Below are positions 10,051 to 19,835 of a stretch of DNA of 64,000 nucleotides, in pieces. A model generated the notes under the pieces. That model worked only from the letters and a program-made list of their open reading frames with translations, ran no database searches and was not told the DNA's origin. The DNA comes from Setoptus koraiensis (taxonomy: Eukaryota > Arthropoda). Within the stretch, counting starts at the first letter, position 1. Each line of letters begins with the position of its first letter. The stretch lies in NCBI GenBank assembly GCA_048013815.1, contig CM106585.1, forward strand, positions 3,286,001-3,350,000, read 5' to 3'. Position numbers and translations under genes: made by a program.

Positions 10051-12821
10051 GGTTATGGGCCCAGAGCACAATTAATTAATTGACTGACTAATCGCAGACA
10101 ATTATAATTGAACAATAGAAATATATAAGAATCGAAAGTCTTATATATTAAATTGAAAATGGATAAAGATATACCAACAATAAGAAAATTCGGAGGCGAA
10201 GACTTTAGAACATGGAAATATCTCGTTGAGATAATTCTTGAATCGAAGAAATTTTTGGATTGCATAAGAACAGAGATGATTAAACCCGAACCTCCTACAA
10301 ATGAATACGATCAATGGTTAGCTAAGGATACCAGAGCAAGAGCTTTCATAGCTACCTCTCTTGAACCCAATATAATTGAGCATATATACAATTGTAAATC
10401 TGCAAAGGCAGTCTGGGACAGACTGTTGACGATATATGAACAGAGTTCATCTATCAACAGACATGTGCTAGAGGCACAACTTCACAATTATCGAATGGAT
10501 CCGAATGATTCGATCTCCACTCATGTAAGCAAGGTGGAAATGATAGCGAGATCTCTGAAAGACGCTGGTGAAACGAAGAGTGATCAGTCGATTGCATCGA
10601 AGATCATTTTGACTCTTTCTGATGACTACAAACATGTTATATCATCGTGGAATAACTTACCTCAAGATCAGCAGACTACTGCTAATTTACTGCCTAGACT
10701 ACTCGTAGAAGAGTCTCTGAATAAGCAAAGAAAAGACGATGTACAATCAGCAAATGAACAAGCTTTGTCAGCTTCATCATCACGTAACAAATTTACAAAC
10801 AAGACAAGACACAGCGGCTCGAATGGCAAAGATAAAGAGAAAGCCATTGCAGACAAGAAAAAGAACACCCAATGTGGATACTGTAAGGTCAAAGGACACT
10901 GGTGGCGTGAATGTCACAAACGGATGAGAGAAAGAGGCCCCTCAGATGATAACAATAGAGGTGGGCGAAACAACAATGTTGCATTCAGTGCTGAATTGAA
11001 TTGTGCATCGAAAGAAAACAAATCCGAAATCTGGCTAGGCGATTCTGGAGCGTCACAACATATGACCTTCAACAGAAACTGGTTCACGTCGTTCAAGCGA
11101 ATTGATGAGAAATATCCAATCACCATTGGTAACGGCAAAGTACTGTACGCTAAAGGAAGAGGAGATATCCTAATTAAAGCAGCCACAAGTGATCAAGAAT
11201 GGATCAATGGATCGATAAAAGATGTTCTATATGTACCAGAGTTAGAGAAAAATCTCTTTTCCATTGGATCTGCTGCAGACAAAGGATTCACAATAATTTA
11301 CACAGCAGACAGGTGTCTAATTAAGAATGATAGCACAACTGTAGCGATTGGCGACAGACGACAAATAAGTTATATACGATGATGTTTAAAGTTACGTCAC
11401 CAATGAAAGCCAACCCTGCATCGAATGAATCAATCCCACTTTCAATTTGGCATTAGAGGCTTGCTCATGTGAGCACGAACACCATCAAAGATATGTTTAC
11501 CAAGCAAACCGTCGATGGCTTACAATTATCAGATCAAGAAAATGTGTTTTGCGGAAGTTGTGCTGAAGGAAAGCAGCACAAATTATCATTTCAGTCGTCT
11601 CAATCAGTGAAGGCAGAGAAGAGTGGTATCTATATACATAGTGACGTGTGTGGACCGATGTCTGTTCAGTCACCTAGCGGTAGTCGATACTACATCAATT
11701 TCAAAGACGAATTTAGCGGTTATCGACAGGTGTATTTCATGAGAAAGAAGAGTGAGGCTCTTGATAAATTCAAGCAGTTCGAGATTCAGGTATTCAACGA
11801 CACCGGAAACCGCATCCAGCACCTGCTAACTGACAATGGAACTGAGTATGTAAATAAAGACTTCAAGGAATACTTATTACGTAAGAGGATCCAGCATCAC
11901 ACAACAGCTCCATACACGCCACAACAGAATGGAGTTGCTGAGCGTGATAACAGAACAATTGTCGAAGCTGCAAGATCTATGTTATTGCATAGCAAGCTAC
12001 CCAAGTTCCTTTGGGCGGAAGCCGTAAACACAGCTGGATATACACTCAATAGAGTTACGTGCAAGAGAACAGCCAACTCAACTCCTTATGAGAAATGGTT
12101 TGGGACTAAACCATTCATCGGTCATCTGAGAACATTCGGTTGTGAGGCCTATGTTCACATCGAGAAACAGTTCAGAGACAAGTTCGACAGTAAATCGAAG
12201 AGAATGGTGTTCGTTGGCTATACAGAGAAGAGCAACACTTACAGATTCTGGAACGACAACGATAGAAGAGTTACCATCAGCAGAGAAGTGTTGTTCAATG
12301 AGTCCAACACACATTCGAAAGATTATGCAATTAAGAACAAGAATGGTATCGCTATAGAAATTGAAGAAGAATCAGATACAGTAATAGAGGATACAGTCGA
12401 TGATACAATAGAAGACACACCAGATGATCAACATAATCGTGATGTATCAACCGATTACTTTGATGCCATTGATGACCATGCTAACACTGATGCACCTGTA
12501 GCCGAACAGACTAATGAACAACAACAGAGAAGCGAGACACAAAAACGATGGAATAAGTCGTACAGAACTCCATTAGCAAGAGATGCTTATCCATTGAGAA
12601 GTAGATCAAACGATGACGCAACTAGCAGTCACCGTGATGAGTCAGCCATGGTTGCTTATGACAATGAACCTGTCACTTTGAAAGACGCTATAGATGATGC
12701 TAATTATCCTCAGTGGAAGTCTGCGATGGACGAAGAGTTCGATTCGTTGATGTCCAATAAGACTTGGACATTGAAGCCACTACCGGAAGGGCGAAAAGCT
12801 ATCAAGAATAAATATTATTAA
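9812..12821 (+). mobile_element. Ty1/copia LTR retrotransposon, broken fossil
   Basis: Parts in order are: 5' LTR, copia-type primer-binding site, a gag region with a CCHC knuckle (CGYCKVKGHWWREC), an aspartic protease with the DSGAS motif, the GAG-pre-integrase zinc region, an integrase core with the TPQQNGVAER motif, and the first part of the reverse transcriptase region (LKDAIDDANYPQWKSAM). This order (protease, integrase, then reverse transcriptase) is diagnostic of Ty1/copia. The copy is broken, with at least two breaks, and no 3' LTR is seen. Age cannot be measured without a second LTR; the long readable domains suggest it is not very old. Confidence 0.9.
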
Positions 12822-12921
12822 TTATTATTATTATTATTAATAACCTTAACGATATCACCATTATATTACGGTATCAACACGTACTATCATCATTGTATTA
12901 TCATACAGAAGGAAAACCATA

Positions 12922-13390
12922 ATGGTCCGCCCGAGAAATTCTCCGTTGAACAACAATAACGTCAACCGGGCAAACATCTCGAGTCGAACGTACCCAGTGT
13001 TAAGCATAATTGACCACGAATTCCGCCAAGGGAGAACCTTATATTACCTGGTACAGTGGGCTCCAGCTGGCGAGTACGACGACAGCTGGGAACCCCACTA
13101 TAACTTGCAATGCAAGGATCTTATTATTGCATATTGGGAACAACGCGCCATGGAAGAGTTTGCAGCCAATAACCGGACATCCAATGGCATTATATATAAT
13201 CCCTCCTACTGCTGAATTCTAACGGAGAAACCCATGGCCAGGAGTCCATTTTTTCAAAGGAGGAAGGTGTCATGCGTAAAAGTAACCTATGTAACCCCTC
13301 CCCCTCTTGCACTATGTATGCTCGTTTAACAATAAATAAAGGACAGTTGGAGTTTAGACTCGGCTGAAATAAGATCAATACGGCTTTACA
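12922..13390 (+). mobile_element. Ty3/gypsy chromovirus-like 3' remnant with chromodomain and LTR
   Basis: A 97-residue frame holds a chromodomain (YPVLSIIDHEF, YYLVQW, SWEPHYNL, then LIIAYWEQ), as at the integrase C-terminus of chromoviruses. It is followed at about 13256-13267 by a purine run (AAAGGAGGAAGG) that suits a polypurine tract, and then by TGTCATGCG, which opens a putative LTR of about 123 bp ending TTTACA at 13390 and carrying an AATAAA signal. The rest of the element is absent, so it is a broken fossil. A host chromodomain gene is the alternative, but the tract plus LTR-like end makes that less likely. Confidence 0.55.
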
Positions 13391-14044
13391 CACGCAGTAT
13401 CATCAAAACGGATAGGTGGGAACATGTTCGAATATCACGATATTCACATGACATCCGTCATCCGAAATTTCTTTTTGTCTCTAAAACGACCAATTGATGG
13501 CTGATCATACTAGCACAGAGTGTTGCGAGCAACATGCACAACACATACACGCAGTATCATCAAAACGGATAGGTGTGAACATGTTCGAATATCACGATAT
13601 TCACATGACATCCGTCATCCGAAATTTCTCTATGTCTCGAAAACGACCAATTGATTTCTGATCATACTAGCACAGAATGTTGCGAGCAACATGCACAACA
13701 CACACACGCAGTATCATCAAAACGGATAGGTGGGAACATGTTCGAATATCACGATATTCACATGACATCCGTCATCCGAAATTTCTCTATGTCTCGAAAA
13801 CGACCAATTGATTTCTGATCATACATGCACAGAATGTAGCGAGCAACATGCACAATACACACACGCAGTATCATCAAAACGGATAGGTGGGAACATGTTC
13901 AGAAATCGATGACTATACATGACATCCGTCATCCGAAATTTCTCTATGTCTCGAAAACGACCAATTGATTTCTGATCATACTTGCACAAAATGTTGCGAG
14001 CAACATGCACAACACACACACGCAGTATTATCAAAACGGATAGG
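13391..14044. repeat. 157-bp satellite, four full units plus a partial
   Basis: Units begin CACGCAGTATCATC at 13391, 13548, 13705 and 13862, exactly 157 bp apart, with a fifth partial unit at 14019. Units 1-3 are nearly identical; unit 4 differs in one short stretch (around 13900). Each unit contains the words AAAACGGATAGG, GAATATCACGATATTC (a 7-bp inverted repeat) and GTTGCGAGCAAC (a 5-bp inverted repeat). The array begins immediately after the Ty3-like LTR and ends in the hairpin at 14026-14069. Confidence 0.9.
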
Positions 14045-14082
14045 TGAGAACCTATCCGTTTTGATAATAATCCTATCCCTAG
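14026..14082 (+). mobile_element. Helitron-like 3' terminus (hairpin plus CTAG)
   Basis: The stem TATTATCAAAACGGATAGG at 14026-14044 pairs perfectly over 19 bp with 14051-14069 around the loop TGAGAA. Thirteen bases further the sequence reads CTAG (14079-14082), followed by T. A 3' hairpin 10-15 nt before a terminal CTRR, inserted between A and T, is the defining 3' end of Helitrons, and non-autonomous Helitron relatives often carry tandem arrays of about 150 bp. The left stem arm is the start of the fifth satellite unit. No 5' TC end or Rep/helicase gene was found. Confidence 0.5.
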
Positions 14083-14152
14083 TCATCATCACCACCCCAA
14101 TAGCAACTTAATTAAAATTAAGCGCTAAAAAATGTTATAAATCGAATATTCT

Positions 14153-14446
14153 TTATATGTTTCTACTGTAATACAGCATTTTTAATTTGTTCAGTACCAC
14201 TCTTTCTCTAAGATACTGCGTATGTTCCAAAGGCTTGAATTCGTCTTCCTGCCTCTTTATTTCTCCCCTGATTTGGCTCAATTCTCTCAGACATTTTTGT
14301 TGCCTTAATTTTTCTAGACGCGTCAAAACAGGCAGAGGTAGATCGAGTCTCGGCTCTCCTTCAGGTACTGCGGGCAGGGGTGGCAACTCGCTACTTTTGT
14401 TGTAAATTACAACGGCTACAGCCAAGATTAAAATGAGGAAGAACAT
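14153..14446 (-). CDS. Small membrane or secreted protein of unknown function
   Basis: The 97-residue frame begins with a strongly hydrophobic segment (MFFLILILAVAVVIY), a signal anchor or signal peptide. A proline-rich linker (PPLPAVPEGEPRLDLPLPV) and a charged, probably helical C-terminal half rich in Arg, Glu, Lys and Leu follow. A TATA-like motif lies about 115 bp upstream on the same strand. I do not recognise the family. It lies between the Helitron-like end and the hAT copy, so it may be cargo of a mobile element or a young host gene. Confidence 0.4.
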   Translation of the reverse strand: MFFLILILAVAVVIYNKSSELPPLPAVPEGEPRLDLPLPVLTRLEKLRQQKCLRELSQIRGEIKRQEDEFKPLEHTQYLRERVVLNKLKMLYYSRNI

Positions 14447-14558
14447 TCTTCAATTGCAATAGGTTGGATATATTTAATTCTGGTTGTATCAAATTAAGGT
14501 TGAATTGAATGTTGGTTATAGAAACTGTTAGCGTTTCTGAATGCGGGTTTTGCTGAGT

Positions 14559-14565
14559 ATTTATA
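14559..14565 (-). promoter_or_regulatory. TATA-like box for the small membrane protein ORF
   Basis: On the minus strand the sequence reads TATAAAT (within AGTATAAATACTC), about 115 bp upstream of the ATG at 14446. This would place a start site near 14530 and a leader of roughly 85 nt. It is supported by motif and position only. Confidence 0.35.
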
Positions 14566-14677
14566 CTAAATTCAAGTCAGTACAAATAGTCTGAAATGAA
14601 ATAGCTCGCCTGAAGATAACACGCGCGAAACTCGGCAAATAGTCTCTGAGATGGCTCGCGCGCTCACCTGTTTATTG

Positions 14678-14736
14678 CTATTGTGTGAAGATAACACCTT
14701 CGCGAGATCGTCGCGCGTGTTATCCTCACACAATAG
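14678..14736. repeat. 20-bp inverted repeat, GC-rich loop
   Basis: 14678-14697 (CTATTGTGTGAAGATAACAC) pairs with 14717-14736 with one mismatch, around a 19-bp loop that is itself rich in CGCG. The word ATAACACGCGCG also lies close by at about 14613 and, inverted, at about 16615. These may be parts of the hAT ends or a separate small foldback element. Confidence 0.55.
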
Positions 14737-14818
14737 AATGAGCGGGATCGCCATTCTATTTCAGAGACTAATTCCACAGAGACTAGAATCTAGTATATAT
14801 ATATATTAGCACAATCAA

Positions 14819-14931
14819 TACAACCGTCATTCGATACAACCAGCGTTCAATTCAACCAGATTTTAGTACAACCAGCGTTCAATTCAACCAGCGTTCAATT
14901 CAACCAGCTTTTAATACAACCAGCTTTTAAT
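14819..14931 (+). repeat. Short tandem repeat of about 16 bp upstream of the hAT gene
   Basis: Repeated words of the type ACAACCAGCGTTCAATTC and ACAACCAGCTTTTAAT occur about seven times with small changes. The array sits directly upstream of the hAT-type reading frame and downstream of a run of TATATATA (14793-14806), so it may be the leader of that transcript or a subterminal repeat of the transposon. Confidence 0.7.
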
Positions 14932-14982
14932 ATTACAAACATCTACTATAATCAAGATCTAATTCTACAAACTTGATACACG

Positions 14983-16383
14983 ATGGATGACTCAGAACTC
15001 GATGAATCTACAAGTACCGGCTCGGTCGGAACTCCTATTAGGCCAACCAAGAGAAGTTATAAATTTCCCTGGCTCCATGAACACTTCAATATTGGTCCAT
15101 TTAGAGGCTCTGTACGAGATTTCGAATGCGTAGCCTGCGAAAAGAAATTGGTCACTGGTCATCCAGTGGTTGCATTGAATCATCTTCTCGAGTGTGACCG
15201 TACATCTGCCGAAACTGAACTAAAGGTAAATACAGAGTTGTCGAGAGGTGAGCCGAAGCGAAGAAGAGGAGAAACCTCAGACGATTTCAATCTCCGTCAA
15301 TCAAAGCAGCATAAGGCTGAATATTTCTTGAAGAAACTCACAAACATGATCATGGTCACCAATCTGCCTCTGTCTTTTGTGGATGAAAAAGAGGTTAGAG
15401 AATTCTTCACTGAGTTTCTGCCGGAGTATCAACGACCTAACCGATTCCATCTAACAAATTTTCTCATCCCGAAAGAGGTAGCAGAGATAGACCTACAAAT
15501 GAAGATAAAGATAGATACCGCTGATTCGCAATCGATCGGTATCGAGTTCGACTCGTGGGTCGACTTAAATGGTGAATCCTGCTTCGCTTTTATAGCTAAC
15601 ACACGCGAAGGAGAGAAGTTCCTATTGCAAGTCTCTAGAGAGTCAGACGCCCATCACACAGGAGAGTTTATAAGAGGTCTATTAAATGAAGTATTGATAG
15701 AAATAGGAATCAACAAAGTGAATTGCATAGTATCTGATGGAGACGGCGCGTGCACAAAAGCTAGAGGGATGATTGTAGACGAGTATCCGAGTGTATTGCA
15801 CACTCGATGCTTAGCATATCTGGCCAATCTCATAGGAGAGAAGTCTCTGATATTATCTGGGATGGACACAATTATAAAGGATGCCGATCGGTTTATAGCT
15901 TTTGTAAATCGTAACAAAGTTTTGAAAAGTACCATCCAGTCCGAAGGCGCTAGGAGATTGAAGAACACTTGCCCCAGCCGATGGTACTCTACAAACATAA
16001 CCGTCAAAAGTTTGTTCGAAATCTATCAGGACGACGCAGCTATCTATAAAGACTTTGGGGATCTTTTTATGGAGGAATCAACATTTTGGCTTGCGTTGGA
16101 GGAGATGGAAGCCTTATTGGATCCTCTGTGTGACGTTATCGCTATTTGCGAGGCCGATGATCCAAAAGTCTCACAAGCATACTACTCTTTGCTACAATTT
16201 AGAAGGATTTGCTTCGAGAAATCACACGAACCTATGATGGCATGGGGATGCTTCTCCTTCATGTCATACATCAACAAGCTGAACAAAGATCCGATTTATC
16301 TAGCTGCCTACGTGCTTGACCCACGCTATAAGAGAGAGTACATGGGTGTTGTAGCGAATAGCGACCCAGTCAGATTTCGATGA
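14983..16383 (+). CDS. hAT-superfamily transposase, C-terminally short
   Basis: The 466-residue frame resembles hAT transposases of the DUF659 type. The N-terminal part has a BED-like Cys/His motif (FECVACEKK, then H and C 17-22 residues later). The catalytic-fold region contains GIEFDSWVD, then CIVSDGDGACTKARGMI and the typical HTRCLAYLANLI (replacing the usual C-x-AH-x-LNL). Near the end comes IYLAAYVLDPRYKREYMG, which in intact hAT proteins precedes the C-terminal dimerisation (hATC) region. That region is missing: the frame stops shortly after, at 16383. This looks like a truncated DNA transposon copy. No exons or repeats supplying the missing part were seen before the assembly gap. Confidence 0.75.
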   Translation: MDDSELDESTSTGSVGTPIRPTKRSYKFPWLHEHFNIGPFRGSVRDFECVACEKKLVTGHPVVALNHLLECDRTSAETELKVNTELSRGEPKRRRGETSDDFNLRQSKQHKAEYFLKKLTNMIMVTNLPLSFVDEKEVREFFTEFLPEYQRPNRFHLTNFLIPKEVAEIDLQMKIKIDTADSQSIGIEFDSWVDLNGESCFAFIANTREGEKFLLQVSRESDAHHTGEFIRGLLNEVLIEIGINKVNCIVSDGDGACTKARGMIVDEYPSVLHTRCLAYLANLIGEKSLILSGMDTIIKDADRFIAFVNRNKVLKSTIQSEGARRLKNTCPSRWYSTNITVKSLFEIYQDDAAIYKDFGDLFMEESTFWLALEEMEALLDPLCDVIAICEADDPKVSQAYYSLLQFRRICFEKSHEPMMAWGCFSFMSYINKLNKDPIYLAAYVLDPRYKREYMGVVANSDPVRFR

Positions 16384-16932
16384 AACTTTACACATGGAGC
16401 CCGTGGGGCTCCCTGACAACAGTTTGAGTGGTCCGGAAGTGCGGAAACTTCCGGTTCCGGTTTTACAAAAACATTGAGATACAGATTTGAAACTCACTAG
16501 ATAACTGAAACTGTGCATGCGGAATGCGATCATGTCTATTTCAAGTCTGTACGACTTCCGGTTCACGAGATATTTGGTTAAAACTGCTGAGAGGGCGTCG
16601 ACGGGACGAACTATCCGCGCGTGTTATGAAATAAGCAATTGCGGGTAGTGTTATTTTATATATAAGATATGCTCTATTTGTAGCTGGATACAGGAATGAA
16701 TCCATTACTCCCTGTGCGCTCGCCTTAAATAGGCGACGGCGTAGCGTCGAGCGCACAGGGAGGAGTTTGTATGGGATATGCCATGTTGTATAACACGCGC
16801 CTGAATGAATTCGTGCGCTTAGAGGCTCATGCAATTTATCACACAAGCTGGCACAGCCTTTTTTCTGTGCCAAAAACATGTCTCCAGTTCGTTCTTTCAC
16901 CTTCATTCCTGTGTGGATTGCAGTCACCTGAG
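16384..16932. other. hAT 3' flank with palindromes
   Basis: Non-coding sequence between the hAT frame and the gap. It holds short hairpins (GGAGCCCGTGGGGCTCC near 16400, CCGGAAGT/ACTTCCGG near 16433), repeats of CTTCCGGTTC, an inverted copy of the CGCGCGTGTTAT word near 16615, and the perfect inverted repeat listed separately. Confidence 0.5.
16708..16762. repeat. Perfect 15-bp inverted repeat
   Basis: CTCCCTGTGCGCTCG at 16708-16722 is the exact reverse complement of 16748-16762, with a 25-bp spacer. The total span of 55 bp suits a structured RNA, a terminal part of a transposon or a tiny foldback element. No duplicated flank is obvious. Confidence 0.7.
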
Positions 16933-17432
16933 NNNNNNNNNNNNNNNNNNNNNNNNNNNNNNNNNNNNNNNNNNNNNNNNNNNNNNNNNNNNNNNNNNNN
17001 NNNNNNNNNNNNNNNNNNNNNNNNNNNNNNNNNNNNNNNNNNNNNNNNNNNNNNNNNNNNNNNNNNNNNNNNNNNNNNNNNNNNNNNNNNNNNNNNNNNN
17101 NNNNNNNNNNNNNNNNNNNNNNNNNNNNNNNNNNNNNNNNNNNNNNNNNNNNNNNNNNNNNNNNNNNNNNNNNNNNNNNNNNNNNNNNNNNNNNNNNNNN
17201 NNNNNNNNNNNNNNNNNNNNNNNNNNNNNNNNNNNNNNNNNNNNNNNNNNNNNNNNNNNNNNNNNNNNNNNNNNNNNNNNNNNNNNNNNNNNNNNNNNNN
17301 NNNNNNNNNNNNNNNNNNNNNNNNNNNNNNNNNNNNNNNNNNNNNNNNNNNNNNNNNNNNNNNNNNNNNNNNNNNNNNNNNNNNNNNNNNNNNNNNNNNN
17401 NNNNNNNNNNNNNNNNNNNNNNNNNNNNNNNN
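16933..17432. other. Assembly gap (500 N)
   Basis: Exactly 500 consecutive N, the usual placeholder for a scaffold join of unknown true size. Frames that cross it are artefacts. Confidence 1.
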
Positions 17433-17555
17433 TTTTCGAATAAATATCAAGATGCGAGACAACATGTAGTGAATTTATGGGTGGCTCACAATTAACGGTA
17501 ATTTATTTCTAAGAGGAGGCACTCTCCAGATATGAGAACAAAAGGTTTGACTACA

Positions 17556-19012
17556 TCACCATAAGCCGGACTCATCATCCGAACTATCGTTGCCGTCCCG
17601 GAAACTCCAATCGTCATAGAGCCAGTTTTCATCGGAGCCACCCTCTAAAATGTTCCATAATATATAGTTGTGCACTGCAGATACAGTCCCATTAGCGCTA
17701 ATCTTTCTCCGAGGTCTAGGTGCATCCATCTCAGCAACACGGCCATCCGGATAAGTGTGTTTGTAGAAGCATGAAGCAGCGAAAGGACACTGCCCTCGGC
17801 CTTGATCAAAGTATTTACATGGCTTCTGACTGTGTTGTGGGAAAATTAGAACGGGAATGAGTTAGCGTTTAGATAGTGATAGATGAAATATCGTTTCGTA
17901 GCGTCATTATTTGTAACAAACCTTAGATTCTCTTTGTAAACTGAGATCAATTTGCCTTTGTCTTCGTTATCCTCTATCCAGTATTTACTGGGTACAACGT
18001 AATCACTACATATACGACATTCTGGACAAGCTCTTATTGTTTTTGACTCGAAACTTTTTGTGCCACGCCATGTACGAATGCAGTCAAGACAGAAAATATG
18101 GGCACATTTTTCCAATATTCCAAATCTTCTCGCAGTTATTGGTTCTTTATCCATGACCTTCTCCATACATATACCACAAATCTTATCTATACTACGTTGG
18201 ATATTGAAGCTCTCTTCCATATCTTCCTCATGATGCTTGATGCAGTCCTACATAGGAGGTCAGATGAAGTACAATAGTTAATTAGTTTTTGCTTTTAGAA
18301 ATATATGTGATATTTCATTTGTGATATAAAAATTTTACTCACTTCACGATGCTGCCTCTGCTGGTCTTCATTATATGGGTGCAAGCAGTGTCGTTCGCAT
18401 AGATCACATAGTAGGCCATGTAGATATGCACACTGGCCCTCAGGATTGGGGCATTCGCCTTCAATAGCGTATTCGCATATTGGCAAATTTTTTAGGGGAG
18501 TCTCTTCGAGGGGTTTGTTGCCACGGCATACCCGTGCATATGATTTTGATGGATTATTACACGGTTTTTCGGAAGACGTCGATTCTTGGAGTGGGAGCTC
18601 CGGAGGTTCATGATGTAAGAATCTGTATAGTAATAATAAAATCATTGTTATATCTTTTTATCATGTAATGTTTGAATCAACTCCTTAAGCATGTTTCCCA
18701 TGTAACTTACTTGCACGCGTTCCCGTATAAACATTGATTAGCTAGGAAGAAGAAACAGTATGTATCCGGTATTTTGATTGAGCTGTGAGATTCATGTGAA
18801 AATTTGCATCTACCCGTGTCCGCCTCACGACAGAAGCCTTTCCTCAGAAATCTAATTTGAAACATAACAGGGGAGAAGTAAGAAATAATTAATGCATTGT
18901 ACTAGTTGAATGTACATATTATCGAGAGAGTTTCCATTGTTGAATATACTAACGGGCAGAAGAATTTAACGGTATCAATCTTGTTTTGGCTAAGCGGATG
19001 CAGCGTTTCCAT
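17556..19012 (-). CDS. MKRN1: Makorin-type RING E3 ubiquitin ligase with C3H zinc fingers
   Basis: Five exons join in frame to 359 residues: 19012-18954, 18851-18711, 18622-18343, 18247-17922 and 17829-17556, all with GT-AG junctions. The last intron is only 92 bp. Domains in order: two C3H fingers (CPFLRKGFC...CKFSH and CFFFLANQC...CKFLH), a third C3H (CEYAIEGEC...CAYLH) followed at once by the makorin-type Cys motif ([13 protein letters not shown]), a C3HC4 RING ([26 protein letters not shown]) with the makorin tail SKYWIED, and a fourth C3H ([11 protein letters not shown]...CFYKH). This order is diagnostic of makorins, RNA-binding ubiquitin ligases of about 350-480 residues. The symbol gives the family; which paralogue is not determined. 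The ATG at 19012 opens the frame leading straight into the first finger. Confidence 0.93.
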
Positions 19013-19835
19013 TTGCCTGTTGTCCTGTAGGTAACCTATCTATGAACGTTCGGAATGCTCGACTGTTTGTGTTACTCTGATTTGTAATTACATTAATCAA
19101 TAGTGATATTACACATGAACGTATATTTATATATTTATTGATGATATATTAATGACGATGATATCCAGAAGCCAGAGAAAACACCCAATAGATATTGTAT
19201 AGCAGTGATGTAATAGTGAGATTGTGATAGTTGGGCCCAATAATGTAAGAGCGTTTTATTGTGAGTATTAGTATTATGATAATAATGATAATAATATTAA
19301 TAATAATAACAGCAATAATAATACTAATAATTTTATAATTCTATGTTTTATTTTTATTTTTTCCTATTTGTCTCTTTGTCAATCTGAGTCACAATCATAA
19401 CAAGCTGACTTGTTTTGTCTAGCTGTGAAAGCGATGAGGCGCGCAATTTAAACTGTTTTCAAGATCGTCTCGACGATTTCTGTGTCACTCCCGATAAAAA
19501 TATCGATCTGTGTTCTTTTGAGAAAATTTTTAAGAGAATTTGTTTTATTTTTTGAAACTTATATGGTGGAAACTTATATGAAATCGATATCTTCTAGATT
19601 GCAACATCGAGAGTTATGAACAGAAAGGAAGCAGGGTCCGAAAGAATTGCAAAAAGTATTGATTGGCCGAAGTCGGTATAGTTTGCCTGACACGGGTTAG
19701 TCTATGAGGCATCGAATATCCATTGAAATTACTCCGGTCGTCGCTTCATGAGTTGATAGGTGTCAATTCCCTTTGGAGCGATCCCTCAAAAGATAGCCTT
19801 AGTGATAATAGCTTACCTCTCATGATATTATATAA
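19013..19835. other. Intergenic, AT-rich, with an ATT/AAT microsatellite
   Basis: Upstream flank of makorin and downstream flank of the SMYD gene. It includes an impure ATA/AAT repeat at about 19276-19330. A donor-like AGAG|GTAAGC lies on the minus strand about 35 bp after the SMYD stop codon and may reflect a 3'UTR intron. No coding frame is visible. Confidence 0.5.

Noticed and set aside
13391-14044. Direct repeats resembling a CRISPR array
   Set aside because: Units are 157 bp, adjacent and almost identical throughout, with no repeat/spacer pattern, and the sequence is eukaryotic. It is a satellite.
16771-17469. Frames of 200 or more codons crossing the N run
   Set aside because: They exist only because N does not encode stops; they carry no real coding information.
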